A DNA stretch of 64,000 nt from Novosphingobium album (ex Liu et al. 2023) (GTDB taxonomy: Bacteria; Pseudomonadota; Alphaproteobacteria; Sphingomonadales; Sphingomonadaceae). The translations under genes and the position numbers were made by a program. Positions 22,940 through 32,026 of the stretch are shown here, one piece after another. A model generated the notes under the pieces. That model was given only the letters and a program-made list of their open reading frames with translations. It was not told the origin of the DNA and did not search any database. Each line of letters starts with the position of its first letter. Positions within the stretch are counted from its first letter, which is position 1. The stretch covers positions 62,001-126,000 of the forward strand of contig NZ_JARESE010000020.1 of the NCBI RefSeq assembly GCF_029076845.1, in the 5' to 3' direction.

Positions 22940-23845
22940 TCAGCCCAGCAGCCGCGCCATTATCGCGCGCACTTGCTCGCCCATGTCTTCACGCTCCAGC
23001 GCCAGTGCCAGCGTGGCCTCGACGAAGCCCAGCTTGGAGCCGCAATCGAACCGGCGGCCAGCGAAGGTCACCGCGTGGAACGGCTGGGCGCCGATCATCC
23101 GGGCCATCGCATCGGTGAGCTGGATCTCGCCACCCGCGCCCTTTTCCTGATTTTCCAGCGTGCGCATGACTTCGGGCTGGAGGATGTAGCGGCCCGAGAT
23201 GATGAGGTTCGACGGCGCATCCTCCACTTTGGGCTTTTCGACCAGCCCTTTCACCTCGGTCAGCGTGCCGCCCAGGATATCGGGCGTTTCGCCCGGCGCG
23301 ATCACGCCATAGCTCGATACTTCGTGCCGGGGCACTTCCAGCACCGAGATCAGGTTGCCCCCCACCGCGTTGTAGGCTTCCACCATCTGCGCCATGCAGC
23401 CGGGCGATCCGTGCATCAGCTCGTCCGGCAGGAAGATGGCGAAAGGCTCATCCCCCACCACCGCGCGCGCGCACCAGATCGCGTGGCCCAGCCCCAGCGG
23501 CACCTGCTGGCGCACGGTGACGAGATTGCCCGGCTGGATGCGCGTGGGATCGAGCGGCGCCAGCGACTTGCCGCGCTCGTTCATCGTCGCCTCAAGCTCG
23601 TAGGCGGTATCGAAATGCTCGACGATCGCGGTCTTGCCGCGGCCGGTCACGAAGATGAATTCCTCGATCCCCGCCTCGCGCGCTTCGTCCACCGCATACT
23701 GGATCAGCGGGCGATCGACGATCGGCAGCAGTTCCTTGGGAATCGCCTTGGTGGCGGGAAGAAAGCGCGTGCCCAGCCCGGCGACGGGAAAAACGGCCTT
23801 GCGCACGGGTTTGCGCCCAGGCGCAGATTGAACCGATTCGGACAT
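22940..23845 (-). CDS. galU: UTP-glucose-1-phosphate uridylyltransferase
   Basis: 301 residues from the ATG at 23845; frame-open sequence upstream encodes 30 residues that do not belong to the family. GalU makes UDP-glucose from UTP and glucose-1-phosphate, feeding exopolysaccharide and lipopolysaccharide synthesis. The nucleotide-binding signature GLGTRFLPATK (23-33) with a following PKELLP is intact, as are the VDRPLIQY and GLGHAIWCA segments; the length is normal. The gene is divergent from murA, with 128 bases between the start codons. A near-consensus EcfG promoter (23907-23931) lies 62 bases upstream, hinting at stress control. Confidence 0.97.
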   Translation of the reverse strand: MSESVQSAPGRKPVRKAVFPVAGLGTRFLPATKAIPKELLPIVDRPLIQYAVDEAREAGIEEFIFVTGRGKTAIVEHFDTAYELEATMNERGKSLAPLDPTRIQPGNLVTVRQQVPLGLGHAIWCARAVVGDEPFAIFLPDELMHGSPGCMAQMVEAYNAVGGNLISVLEVPRHEVSSYGVIAPGETPDILGGTLTEVKGLVEKPKVEDAPSNLIISGRYILQPEVMRTLENQEKGAGGEIQLTDAMARMIGAQPFHAVTFAGRRFDCGSKLGFVEATLALALEREDMGEQVRAIMARLLG

Positions 23846-23906
23846 AAACCCTGTCGTCGCTCCATGATGTTGCAGTGCGATTAAAGCCACTTCGTCAAAG
23901 CGTTGC

Positions 23907-23931
23907 AACCACGCAACGGTAAGCATGTTCC
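23907..23931 (-). promoter_or_regulatory. Possible EcfG-type promoter of galU
   Basis: Minus-strand GGAAC (23931-23927), 16 bases, then GGTT (23910-23907). The alphaproteobacterial general-stress consensus is GGAAC-N16/17-CGTT, so one of the four -10 bases differs. One mismatch is easily met by chance, hence the low confidence. Confidence 0.25.
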
Positions 23932-23973
23932 GCACCCGCTTGCCGCCTTCGCAATTCGCGTTAAAGCGCTGGG

Positions 23974-25254
23974 ATGGACAAGATCATCATCCACGGCGGC
24001 AAGAAGCTTTCCGGCACCATCCCCGTTTCCGGCGCCAAGAACGCCGCGCTCACGCTGCTGCCTTGCGCGCTGCTGACCGATGAGCCGATGACGTTGCGCA
24101 ACCTGCCGCGCCTGGCCGATATCGACGGTTTCCAGCACCTGATGAACCAGTTCGGCGTATCGACCACGATCGCCGGATCGCGCCCGGAGGATTTCGGCCG
24201 GGTGATGACGCTGGAAGCGACGCGAATCACCAGCAACGTCGCGCCATACGATCTTGTCCGCAAGATGCGCGCCTCGATCCTGGTGCTGGGGCCGATGCTG
24301 GCGCGAATGGGCGAGGCGACCGTTTCGCTGCCCGGCGGCTGCGCCATCGGCAACCGGCCGATCGACCTGCATCTGAAGGCGCTGGAAGCCTTCGGCGCGA
24401 CGATCGAGCTGGCGGCCGGCTATGTCCGCGCGATCGCGCCCGACGGCGGCATTCCGGGCGGCAGCTACAGCTTCCCGGTGGTCTCGGTCGGCGCGACCGA
24501 GAACGCGCTGATGGCCGCCGTGCTGGCGCGCGGCACGTCGAGCCTGCACAACGCCGCGCGTGAGCCCGAGATCGTCGACTTGTGCAACCTGCTGGTGGCG
24601 ATGGGCGCGGAGATCGAGGGGATCGGCACCGGCGATCTGGTGATCCACGGCGTGCCGCGCCTGCACGGGGCGACTTATCGCGTCATGCCCGACCGGATCG
24701 AGGCGGGCAGCTATGCCTGCGCGGCGGCGATCACCGGCGGCGAAGTGACGCTGGCCGGCGCGCGCGCCGAGGACATGGCCGCGACACTGCAGGCGCTGCG
24801 CGATGCCGGCGTGCATGTCGAGGTGGTGAAGGACGGCCTTCATGTCGCGGCCAACGGCAAGCTGCGGCCCGTGACGATCTCAACCGCGCCTTATCCCGGC
24901 TTTGCCACCGACATGCAGGCCCAGCTCATGGCGCTGCTATGCCGCGCCGAAGGATCGAGCGTGCTGACCGAGACGATCTTCGAGAACCGCTACATGCATG
25001 TGCCCGAACTCAATCGCATGGGCGCGCATATCGAGACCAAGGGCCGCACCGCCATCGTCCACGGCGTGCCGAAGCTGACCGGGGCGGAAGTGATGGCGAC
25101 CGACCTGCGCGCCTCGATGAGCCTGGTCATCGCCGGCCTTGCCGCCGAGGGCGAGACGCAAGTGCACCGGCTCTATCACCTCGATCGCGGCTATGAGCGG
25201 CTGGAGGAGAAGCTCTCGCTGGTCGGCGCCGATGTGGAGCGCGTCGGCGACTGA
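23974..25254 (+). CDS. murA: UDP-N-acetylglucosamine 1-carboxyvinyltransferase
   Basis: 426 residues, full length for MurA, the cytoplasmic enzyme that transfers enolpyruvate from PEP to UDP-GlcNAc in the first committed step of peptidoglycan synthesis. Lys22-Asn23 of the substrate site (SGAKNAAL) and the catalytic Cys123 in [13 protein letters not shown] are present. Cys rather than Asp at this site predicts sensitivity to fosfomycin, as known for Cys-type MurA. The start ATG at 23974 is the only one giving the standard MDKIIIHGG beginning; its ribosome site is weak. Divergent from galU. Confidence 0.98.
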   Translation: MDKIIIHGGKKLSGTIPVSGAKNAALTLLPCALLTDEPMTLRNLPRLADIDGFQHLMNQFGVSTTIAGSRPEDFGRVMTLEATRITSNVAPYDLVRKMRASILVLGPMLARMGEATVSLPGGCAIGNRPIDLHLKALEAFGATIELAAGYVRAIAPDGGIPGGSYSFPVVSVGATENALMAAVLARGTSSLHNAAREPEIVDLCNLLVAMGAEIEGIGTGDLVIHGVPRLHGATYRVMPDRIEAGSYACAAAITGGEVTLAGARAEDMAATLQALRDAGVHVEVVKDGLHVAANGKLRPVTISTAPYPGFATDMQAQLMALLCRAEGSSVLTETIFENRYMHVPELNRMGAHIETKGRTAIVHGVPKLTGAEVMATDLRASMSLVIAGLAAEGETQVHRLYHLDRGYERLEEKLSLVGADVERVGD

Positions 25255-25279
25255 TCGCGGCTCGAGGCGCACCCGCGCC

Positions 25280-25304
25280 GGAACCCGCGTGCCCCGCGCG
25301 CGTT
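25280..25304 (+). promoter_or_regulatory. EcfG (general stress sigma) promoter, perfect consensus
   Basis: GGAAC at 25280-25284, exactly 16 bases, then CGTT at 25301-25304: a full match to the GGAAC-N16/17-CGTT consensus of EcfG-type sigma factors in Sphingomonas and relatives. It ends 31 bases before the ATG of the small membrane protein at 25336, a natural spacing for promoter, leader and ribosome site. Confidence 0.7.
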
Positions 25305-25335
25305 GTCCCTCTCGAAGTTCCAGAGGAGCAAGGCA

Positions 25336-25563
25336 ATGGGCTTGATCAGATTGGCCGTGGCCGGTGCCGCCGGTTATGCGCTTTACAAATACGCGACGCG
25401 CGCGAAGGAACCCCGGCTGGCCTATGGCGGCGGCGACGGGCACTTTCCCGAAGTGCGCGATGCCGGACCCGAGGCGATGACGACCACGCCCCGGAGCTGG
25501 AGCAAGGTGGACGAAGCGAGCGACGAGAGCTTCCCCGCCAGCGATCCGCCTTCGACTTACTGA
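25336..25563 (+). CDS. Small membrane protein, probably stress induced
   Basis: 75 residues from the ATG at 25336, preceded by GAGGAG at a good distance. Residues 1-22 form one short hydrophobic helix ending YALYKYATR; the rest is polar with a C-terminal SKVDEASDESFPASDPPSTY. This last motif (DEASDESFPASDPPS) is familiar from small sphingomonad proteins of unknown function. A perfect EcfG promoter lies just upstream and an intrinsic terminator just downstream, so it is a self-contained stress gene by inference. The N-terminal helix resembles that of the 65-residue protein at 53787-53984. No enzymatic motif is present. Confidence 0.85.
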   Translation: MGLIRLAVAGAAGYALYKYATRAKEPRLAYGGGDGHFPEVRDAGPEAMTTTPRSWSKVDEASDESFPASDPPSTY

Positions 25564-25584
25564 TCCGCGCAGTCGGATGGTCCC

Positions 25585-25617
25585 AAGGGGCGGCTCCGAG
25601 AGGGGCTGCCCCTTTTT
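25585..25617 (+). terminator. Intrinsic terminator of the small stress gene
   Basis: AAGGGGCGGC (25585-25594) pairs with GCTGCCCCTT (25605-25614) over ten positions with one G-U pair, loop of ten bases, followed by a run of five T (25613-25617). It lies 22 bases after the stop codon and is the best Rho-independent terminator in the window. Confidence 0.85.
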
Positions 25618-25631
25618 GGTGGCGCCCCCGC

Positions 25632-25862
25632 TCAGGGCGAAACCAGCCAGACGCGGATCGCGCTGGCCAGCCCTGGCGGCGTATCGGCTTCCAGCCGCGC
25701 GGCATCGACGCGGGCGACAAGCGCGTTGATCGGCACCCCCTCGCGCGCGGCGCGGGCTTTCAGCATGTCCCAGAACACCGGCTCCAGGCTGATCGAGGTC
25801 TTGTGCCCGGCGATCTCGACCGAACGCTTGACCGGCGGGTGGAAAGGGATCGCCATCGGCAT
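25632..25862 (-). CDS. Ribbon-helix-helix domain protein
   Basis: 76 residues (or 74 from the second ATG). The core KRSVEIAGHKTSISLEPVFW followed by a helix DMLKARAAREGVPINALVARVD matches the RHH_4 family: a beta strand with alternating residues for DNA contact and two helices. Such small proteins are alphaproteobacterial putative transcription regulators that act as dimers. The gene is convergent with the small stress gene and divergent from tag. The target is unknown. It may share the terminator at 25585-25617, though the minus-strand T run there is short. Confidence 0.82.
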   Translation of the reverse strand: MPMAIPFHPPVKRSVEIAGHKTSISLEPVFWDMLKARAAREGVPINALVARVDAARLEADTPPGLASAIRVWLVSP

Positions 25863-25915
25863 GGTCTAGAGGCTAATCCATCGACGTGGAAGCAGCAGGG
25901 CAGGAACGTGACGCG

Positions 25916-26470
25916 ATGACCGGATGCACCTGGGCCCAGGGCGATCCCCTGATGGCCGCCTATCATGACAGCGAATGGGGCGTGCCGGTGCGCGATCCCC
26001 GGCTGCTTTGGGAAATGCTGGTGCTGGAAGGGTTCCAGGCCGGCCTGTCATGGCGCACCATCCTGCACCGGCGCGAGGGGTTTCGCCGCGCCTTCGACGG
26101 TTTCGCCCCGGCCGTGGTCGCCGGCTACGGCCCCGACAAGGTGGACGCGCTGATGCAGGACGAAGGCATCATCCGCGCCCGCGCCAAGATCGAGGCGACC
26201 ATCGGCAATGCCCGGGCCTGGCTGCGCATGGCCGAGGCGGGCGAGGATTTTTCCGGCTTCCTGTGGGATCTGGCCGGCGGCGCGCCGCGCATGGGCGATG
26301 GCCGCACCGTGCCGGCCAGCACGCCGGCCTCGCTGGCGATGTCAAAGGCCCTGAAAGCCAAGGGCTTCAAGTTCGTCGGCGCGGTCACGGTCTATGCCTT
26401 CATGCAGGCCGTGGGCATGGTCAACGACCATGCCCTGGATTGCCCGCGCCGGGATGCCTGCGCCGTCTAG
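25916..26470 (+). CDS. tag: DNA-3-methyladenine glycosylase I
   Basis: 184 residues from the ATG at 25916. This start puts Cys4 and His17 where E. coli Tag has them; together with His172 and Cys176 (NDHALDC) they form the family's zinc site. A GTG 30 bases upstream is possible but adds residues before Cys4. Tag removes 3-methyladenine from alkylated DNA in base-excision repair. The YHDSEWG motif, the substrate-pocket Glu in WEMLVLEGFQAGLSW and the helix-hairpin-helix region are intact. It is convergent with phaB. A 6-bp hairpin (26471-26489) follows the stop without a T run. Confidence 0.96.
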   Translation: MTGCTWAQGDPLMAAYHDSEWGVPVRDPRLLWEMLVLEGFQAGLSWRTILHRREGFRRAFDGFAPAVVAGYGPDKVDALMQDEGIIRARAKIEATIGNARAWLRMAEAGEDFSGFLWDLAGGAPRMGDGRTVPASTPASLAMSKALKAKGFKFVGAVTVYAFMQAVGMVNDHALDCPRRDACAV

Positions 26471-26519
26471 GGCTGATCGCCATTCAGCCCCAGAGCGAGC
26501 GGGGAGGCTCCCGCCCGCA

Positions 26520-27242
26520 TCAGTACATGTGCTGGCCGCCGTTGATGCTCATGGTCGATCCGGTCATGAACGAGGCGTTCTCGCTGGCGAGGAATGCCAC
26601 GCCGCGCGCGATCTCATAGGCATGGCCCAGGCGGCCCACCGGGATCTTGGCGACGATCTTTTCCAACACCGCCTCGGGCACGGCGGCGACCATGTCGGTA
26701 TCGATATAGCCCGGCGCGATCGCGTTCACCGTCACGCCGAACTTGGCGCCTTCCTGCGCCAGCGCCTTGGTGAAGCCGTGGATGCCCGACTTGGCGGCGG
26801 CATAGTTGACCTGGCCGTACTGCCCGGCCTGCCCGTTGATCGAGCCGATGTTGATGATCCGGCCCCAGCCGCGATCGCGCATTCCGGGGAACGTGGCCTT
26901 GGCCATGTTGAAACAACCGCCCAGGTTGATCCGCATCACCTCGTTCCAGTCCTCGAACGACATCTTGTGCAGCGTGCTGTCACGCGTGATGCCCGCGTTG
27001 TTCACCAGGATATCGATCGGCCCATAGGTTTCGGCCACCTGCTTGCAGCCTGCAAGGCAGGCTTCGTGATCGCCCACGTCCCACTTGTAGGCGGGAATGC
27101 CGGTGGCTTCGGTAAAGGCCTTCGCCTTCACGTCATTGCCGGCATAGTTCGCGATCACGGTGTGCCCGCGATCCTTGAGCGCGAGCGAGATGGCTTCGCC
27201 AATGCCTCTGGAACCACCCGTAACGATAGCAACACGCGCCAT
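26520..27242 (-). CDS. phaB: Acetoacetyl-CoA reductase
   Basis: 240 residues from the ATG at 27242 with an AGAAAGG ribosome site; upstream in-frame sequence lacks family character. It is a classical short-chain dehydrogenase: TGGSRGIG nucleotide motif (8-15), NNAG, and active-site Tyr147-x3-Lys151 (YAAAK). It matches NADPH-dependent PhaB (SINGQAGQYGQVNY and ending STMSINGGQHMY), which makes (R)-3-hydroxybutyryl-CoA for polyhydroxyalkanoate. phaA and phaC are not adjacent; a thiolase at 50998 is distant. FabG is the alternative, but the motif set favours PhaB. Confidence 0.93.
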   Translation of the reverse strand: MARVAIVTGGSRGIGEAISLALKDRGHTVIANYAGNDVKAKAFTEATGIPAYKWDVGDHEACLAGCKQVAETYGPIDILVNNAGITRDSTLHKMSFEDWNEVMRINLGGCFNMAKATFPGMRDRGWGRIINIGSINGQAGQYGQVNYAAAKSGIHGFTKALAQEGAKFGVTVNAIAPGYIDTDMVAAVPEAVLEKIVAKIPVGRLGHAYEIARGVAFLASENASFMTGSTMSINGGQHMY

Positions 27243-27444
27243 AGATATGCCTTTCTTTAAGCAATCCTCTTGAGTCATTGCTAGAAAATGCCGGGAAGCA
27301 GGGCAAGGGCGCAGCACGCGCCAAGACGCGAATAAACGCATCCGAAATTGCGCAAACTGCAACTGAAACGGGATTGCCCGGCAGGCATCGTCCCGGCCGG
27401 GCGGGCGGAGGCCCGACGGTGCCGCCTAACGCCCCGGCAAAGGC

Positions 27445-28194
27445 TCAGAAGCGGAACTGGGTACCGACGTAGACGGCCTGGTTGTCCTGCTTGCCGTCGG
27501 TCAGCGGCACCAGCCGCTCACGATCCTGCGAATAGCGCACGCCGGCGGTGACATCGAGATTGTCGGTCACGCGGTAAGCCCCGCCGACATCGACTTCACC
27601 CGCTTCGCCCGCGAAAGTGCGCGGGGCGCGTCCGGCGGCCTGCTTCTCATCGATGCTGATGCGCGGACTGAAGCGCGAACTGTCAGGCTTGGCGCCGGGC
27701 GAGAGGGTGTATTTCCTGAGATCGGGCAGATCGGCCACGCCGCGCCCCGAAGGCTGGACGAGATCCTGCGAGAAGCTGCGGTATCCGCGCGAAACGCCCA
27801 GGTTGAAGGCGGTGGGCGCGATTCGCAGATGCGCGCTGTCGCTATCGACTTGCGCCAGCTTCACCGGGCCGCGCACCGTGATGGTTTGCGCCGCGCCGGG
27901 ATCGACTCGCACCGCCACGGTGATCGAACGATCCGGCCGGTTGGGCATACCGGCGGGCGTGAAGGGAAAGAGCTGGCCCTTGGCGAACGAACGCAGCGCC
28001 AGCGGGCGGGCCAGGCTGGCCGGCGGGGAAGCCGGGCCGATCGGGTCGATCTTTGGCGTCTGCTCGTCCGTGGGGCCGAAATTGGCCGTGAAGGCAAGCA
28101 CCGCGCTGGGCAGCGCCAGCAGGCCGACGGCGCTGGCGAGCAGCAATCCGGCCGTCGTGCCGGACCGGGGGCCGCGCTTGCCGCTGAAGGCCAT
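27445..28194 (-). CDS. Putative outer-membrane protein, unknown family
   Basis: 249 residues from the ATG at 28194; upstream in-frame codons are rich in Arg and precede the hydrophobic signal segment (about 17-35, ending AVLAF). The mature protein begins with a Pro-rich stretch, then has alternating polar/hydrophobic strands: SITVAVRVD, QTITVRGPV, VDVGGAYRV, LDVTAGVRYSQD. It ends in VYVGTQFRF, a terminal Phe of the kind recognised by the BAM complex. Eight strands or fewer are likely. I do not recognise the family. The gene stands alone, with an upstream region holding direct repeats that contain GANTC sites. Confidence 0.7.
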   Translation of the reverse strand: MAFSGKRGPRSGTTAGLLLASAVGLLALPSAVLAFTANFGPTDEQTPKIDPIGPASPPASLARPLALRSFAKGQLFPFTPAGMPNRPDRSITVAVRVDPGAAQTITVRGPVKLAQVDSDSAHLRIAPTAFNLGVSRGYRSFSQDLVQPSGRGVADLPDLRKYTLSPGAKPDSSRFSPRISIDEKQAAGRAPRTFAGEAGEVDVGGAYRVTDNLDVTAGVRYSQDRERLVPLTDGKQDNQAVYVGTQFRF

Positions 28195-28512
28195 GACTTT
28201 CACTCGCTCCACTTTTTTGCCGTTGCCCCGCGCGCGGACTCGCCTTGCGCGCGCAGGCCTCTGAATCACTACTGAATCACTGCGCGGAGCTTAACACAGG
28301 ATGATCGCCGCTCCCAGACCCTGCCGTGCCTTGCCGCGCGGGTCCGTTCAGCGCGGGTTTAGGCCGCCGGCGCCAACGCGGCCGGCGGGCGCGGCTTGCG
28401 GCCGATACGCGATGGCGTACTTGCCGCCGGGACAACGACAGCTATAGAGGCGTTTGATGGCGAGCGCTTCCGACGCACCTTTTCGCCAACTGCGACAGGA
28501 ACTGGAACGACG
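28195..28512. other. Divergent intergenic region between an outer-membrane protein gene and the DUF3576 gene
   Basis: 318 bases between two genes that face away from each other. It holds a pair of direct repeats (28261-28281) and a third GANTC (GACTC, 28237-28241) close to the minus-strand gene. Nearer the DUF3576 gene I see no clear promoter hexamers. An in-frame upstream extension of that gene exists but lacks a ribosome site or signal peptide. Confidence 0.6.
28261..28281. repeat. Two 10-base direct repeats, 11-base period, each with a GANTC site
   Basis: CTGAATCACT occurs at 28261-28270 and again at 28272-28281, so the copies face the same side of the helix. Each contains GAATC, the CcrM methylation target in alphaproteobacteria. 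They lie 67-87 bases upstream of the start codon at 28194, a natural place for a regulator site. Confidence 0.7.
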
Positions 28513-28977
28513 ATGACAGGGACCACCGATACTGGCCATTCCACCGGGCGCCTGCTGGCGCGCGTGGGCCTTTGCGCCGCGCTTGCCGTCGCGCTCGCAG
28601 GCTGCGGCGGGAAGAAGGAACTGCGTTCGCAAGTGGCGCCCTCGCAAGTCACGACGATCGGCGTGAACAGCTATCTGTGGCGCGCCAGCCTCGATGCGCT
28701 TTCGTTCATGCCGCTGCTGCAGACCGACAGCGCGGGCGGCGTGATCGTCAGCGACTGGTACGTCAATCCCGCCAACCCGGGCGAGCGCGTCAAGGTGACG
28801 GTGACGATCCTCGACCAGGACCTGCGCGCCGACGCGCTGCGCGTCGCCGCCAGCCGCGAAGTGGCCGCCGGCGGCGGCTGGGCGCCCGCGCCGGTCCAGG
28901 CCGCGACCGTGCAGAAGCTGGAAGACATCATTCTTACCCGCGCGCGCGACCTTCGGCGTAATTCGCTCGGCGGCTAG
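28513..28977 (+). CDS. DUF3576 lipoprotein
   Basis: 154 residues from the ATG at 28513. A signal sequence (about 14-31) ends in a lipobox LAGC, so the product should be a membrane-anchored lipoprotein. The conserved DUF3576 core is seen in [22 protein letters not shown] and [22 protein letters not shown]. The family is largely alphaproteobacterial, of unknown function, and typically lies directly upstream of leuS, as here (26 bases). An envelope role is likely because lptE is two genes downstream in the same run. Confidence 0.92.
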   Translation: MTGTTDTGHSTGRLLARVGLCAALAVALAGCGGKKELRSQVAPSQVTTIGVNSYLWRASLDALSFMPLLQTDSAGGVIVSDWYVNPANPGERVKVTVTILDQDLRADALRVAASREVAAGGGWAPAPVQAATVQKLEDIILTRARDLRRNSLGG

Positions 28978-29003
28978 GCCGCCTGCAGGAGAATCTGGAA
29001 GTG

Positions 29004-31526
29004 ATGAACGAGCGGTTCGATCCGGGCCGGGCAGACACGCATTGGCAGCGGGTCTGGGACGCGCACGCGTGCTTTCGCGTCGATGAGGCGAGCCCCAAGC
29101 CGCGCAGCTATGTGCTCGAGATGTTTCCCTATCCTTCGGGGCGCATCCATATCGGCCATGTCCGCAACTACACCATGGGCGACGTGCTGGCGCGCTACAA
29201 GCGGATGACCGGGCACGAAGTGCTCCACCCGATGGGCTGGGACGCCTTCGGGATGCCGGCCGAGAACGCGGCGATGGAAAAGGGCGTGCATCCCGGCGGC
29301 TGGACGCGCGAGAACATCGCCAACATGAAGGCGCAATTGAAGCGCCTGGGCTTCGCGCTTGACTGGAGCCGCGAGCTGGCGACGTGCGAGCCGGACTATT
29401 ACGGGCACGAACAGGCGCTGTTCCTCGATCTCTATGCGGCGGGCCTGGTCTATCGCAAGGAATCGGCAGTCAACTGGGATCCGGTGGACCAGACCGTGCT
29501 GGCCAACGAGCAGGTGATCGACGGGCGCGGCTGGCGATCGGGCGCGCTGGTGGAAAAGCGCAAGCTTTCCCAGTGGTTCCTCAAGATCACCGACTTCGCC
29601 GAGGAACTGCTCGACGGGCTGGGCACGCTGGAGAACTGGCCCGACAAGGTCCGGCTGATGCAGGAGAACTGGATCGGCAAGTCGCAGGGCCTGCAGTTCC
29701 GCTTCCAGTCGGCCAATTTCGACGAGACGATCGAGGTCTACACCACCCGGCCCGATACGATCTTCGGCGCGAGCTTCGTGGCCGTCGCCGCCGATCACCC
29801 GGTGGCCCACGCCGTCGCCGCAACCTCGTCCGAGGCGCAGGCGTTCATCGAACTGTGCCGCGCGGGCGGCACCACCGCGGCCGAGCTGGAAACCGCCGAG
29901 AAGCTGGGCTTCGATACCGGGCTCAAGGTGTTCCACCCCTTCACCGGCGCCGAGCTGCCGGTGTGGATCGCCAATTTCGTGCTGATGGACTATGGCACCG
30001 GCGCGATCATGGCGGTGCCCGGCCACGACCAGCGCGACTTCGATTTCGCCACCAAGTACGGCTTGCCGATCGTGCGCGTGGTCGCGACCAGCGCCGTGGA
30101 CGTGGACCGGCCCTTCGCCGGCGAGGCCGAGGCGGGCGACGGCATCCTGGTCAATTCCGGCTTCATCGACGGCATGGGCGTGGCCGATGCCAAGGCCGCC
30201 GTCATCGCCCGCGCGCAAGGTGAGGGCTGGGGCGAGGGCAGGACGGTGTGGCGCCTGCGCGACTGGGGTGTTTCGCGCCAGCGCTATTGGGGCACGCCGA
30301 TCCCGTTCATCCACTGCGATGCCTGCGGCGTGGTGCCGGTGCCCAAGGACCAGCTGCCGGTCACGCTGCCCGAGGACGTCGATTTCCAGACGCCGGGCAA
30401 TCCGCTGGCACGCCACGCCACCTGGAAGCACGTCGCTTGCCCGTCCTGCGGCAAGCCAGCGCTGCGCGAGACCGACACGCTCGATACTTTCGTCGATTCC
30501 TCATGGTATTTCCTGCGCTTCGCCAGCCAGCCGGCCGATCGCCCGTTCGATCCCGAGCAGATCGCCCGGTGGCTGCCGGTCGAACAGTATATCGGCGGTA
30601 TCGAGCATGCGATCCTGCACTTGCTCTACGCCCGCTTCTGGACCCGCGCCCTGAAACGCATCGGGTTGATCGACGTCGCCGAGCCGTTCGCCAGCCTGTT
30701 CACGCAAGGCATGGTGACGCATGAGACCTATTTCCGCATCGACGATGCCCATGGCCAGCCGGTCTATTTCAGCCCCGGCGAGATCGAGCGCGGGGCCGAA
30801 AGCGCGGTGCTGAAAGCCGATGGCGCGCCGGTCGAGATCGGCCGGGTCATCAAGATGTCGAAGTCGAAGAAGAACGTCGTCGATCCCGACGAGATCGTCG
30901 CGACGTACGGCGCCGACGCGATCCGCTGGTTCATGCTGTCCGACAGCCCGCCCGAGCGTGACTTGCCATGGTCCGAAGCCGGGATCGAAGGCTGCGCCCG
31001 CTTCGTCCAGCGCCTCTGGCGCCTGTTCGGCCAGTACGACGCGGCCGCCACGGGCGAGGACAAGCCGCTTGACCGCAAGCGCGACCAGACCGTCGCCGCC
31101 GTGGCCGAGGACATCGAGGCACTGTCGTTCAACAAGGCGGTGGCGCGGATCTACGAACTGGCTTCCGCCATCGACAAGGCCGGGCCTTCCGCCAGCCGCT
31201 CGGCCGCGATCCGCGCGATCCTGCTGCTCGTCGCGCCGATGATGCCGCACCTGGCCGAAGAGGCCTGGGCGCGGATCGGCGAGGGCCTGATCGCCGAGGC
31301 GGCCTGGCCCCCGGTCGATCCGGCGCTGCTGGTCGATGACGAAGTGACCATCGCCGTGCAGGTCAAGGGCAAGCTGCGCGACACGCTGACTGTCGCCAAG
31401 GGCACCGCGCGCGAGGAACTGGAGGCGCTTGCGCTCGCCAGCGACAAGGTGCAGCGTGCGCTGGACGGGGCGGAAGTGAGGAAAGTGATCGTCGTGCCCG
31501 ACCGTCTGGTCAATCTCGTCGCGTGA
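29004..31526 (+). CDS. leuS: Leucyl-tRNA synthetase
   Basis: 840 residues from the ATG at 29004; a GTG one codon earlier is also possible, with AGGAGAA upstream of both. This class I synthetase charges tRNA-Leu in the cytoplasm. The HIGH motif (49-52, in [14 protein letters not shown]) and KMSKS (617-621) are intact, and the CP1 editing domain is present ([35 protein letters not shown] with the editing Asp). Length fits bacterial LeuRS. The stop overlaps the lptE start (GTGA), so leuS, lptE and holA are translationally linked. Confidence 0.98.
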   Translation: MNERFDPGRADTHWQRVWDAHACFRVDEASPKPRSYVLEMFPYPSGRIHIGHVRNYTMGDVLARYKRMTGHEVLHPMGWDAFGMPAENAAMEKGVHPGGWTRENIANMKAQLKRLGFALDWSRELATCEPDYYGHEQALFLDLYAAGLVYRKESAVNWDPVDQTVLANEQVIDGRGWRSGALVEKRKLSQWFLKITDFAEELLDGLGTLENWPDKVRLMQENWIGKSQGLQFRFQSANFDETIEVYTTRPDTIFGASFVAVAADHPVAHAVAATSSEAQAFIELCRAGGTTAAELETAEKLGFDTGLKVFHPFTGAELPVWIANFVLMDYGTGAIMAVPGHDQRDFDFATKYGLPIVRVVATSAVDVDRPFAGEAEAGDGILVNSGFIDGMGVADAKAAVIARAQGEGWGEGRTVWRLRDWGVSRQRYWGTPIPFIHCDACGVVPVPKDQLPVTLPEDVDFQTPGNPLARHATWKHVACPSCGKPALRETDTLDTFVDSSWYFLRFASQPADRPFDPEQIARWLPVEQYIGGIEHAILHLLYARFWTRALKRIGLIDVAEPFASLFTQGMVTHETYFRIDDAHGQPVYFSPGEIERGAESAVLKADGAPVEIGRVIKMSKSKKNVVDPDEIVATYGADAIRWFMLSDSPPERDLPWSEAGIEGCARFVQRLWRLFGQYDAAATGEDKPLDRKRDQTVAAVAEDIEALSFNKAVARIYELASAIDKAGPSASRSAAIRAILLLVAPMMPHLAEEAWARIGEGLIAEAAWPPVDPALLVDDEVTIAVQVKGKLRDTLTVAKGTAREELEALALASDKVQRALDGAEVRKVIVVPDRLVNLVA

Positions 31527-32026
31527 AACGGCTCGCCGCCTTGGCCGGCGCGCTGATGCTGGGGGCCTGCGGCCTCCAGCCGATGTACGCGGGTGGCGGC
31601 AACGGCGCGGTGGCGCGCGGGCTTGCGACGATCCAGGTTTCCGCGATCGAGGGCCGCGCCGGCTGGCTGGTGCGCAACGCGCTGGTCGATCGCCTGCAGG
31701 CGGGCGGCGGGAACGAGGCGCCGCGCTATCGCCTGGACGTGCGGCTGGATGACAATCTCGAAGGGTTCGCGCTGCTCTCCGACGACACGATCGGGCGGGA
31801 ACGCCGGACCTTGCGCGCACGCTACCAGCTGGTCGACGTCGCCAGCGGCGCGATCGTGCTCGATGCCACGGCCGGATCGGACGCGGGCATCGACGTCGTC
31901 TCGTCCGACTACGCCACGATCGCGGCCGAACAGACCGCGCTGGAAAACCTGTCGCGCGACGTCGCCGACCGCATCGTCACCAGCGTCTCGCTGCAATTGC
32001 GGGCGGGCGAGAGCGGGAGCCGGTGA
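31523..32026 (+). CDS. lptE: LPS assembly lipoprotein LptE
   Basis: 167 residues from a GTG that overlaps the leuS stop. A short signal peptide ends in lipobox LGAC (Cys16), followed by GLQPMYA, the hallmark beginning of LptE. LptE plugs the LptD barrel at the outer membrane and helps deliver lipopolysaccharide. The remaining sequence has the alternating helix-strand pattern expected ([21 protein letters not shown]). The stop overlaps the holA start. The leuS-lptE-holA order is widely conserved in proteobacteria. Confidence 0.95.
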   Translation: MKRLAALAGALMLGACGLQPMYAGGGNGAVARGLATIQVSAIEGRAGWLVRNALVDRLQAGGGNEAPRYRLDVRLDDNLEGFALLSDDTIGRERRTLRARYQLVDVASGAIVLDATAGSDAGIDVVSSDYATIAAEQTALENLSRDVADRIVTSVSLQLRAGESGSR

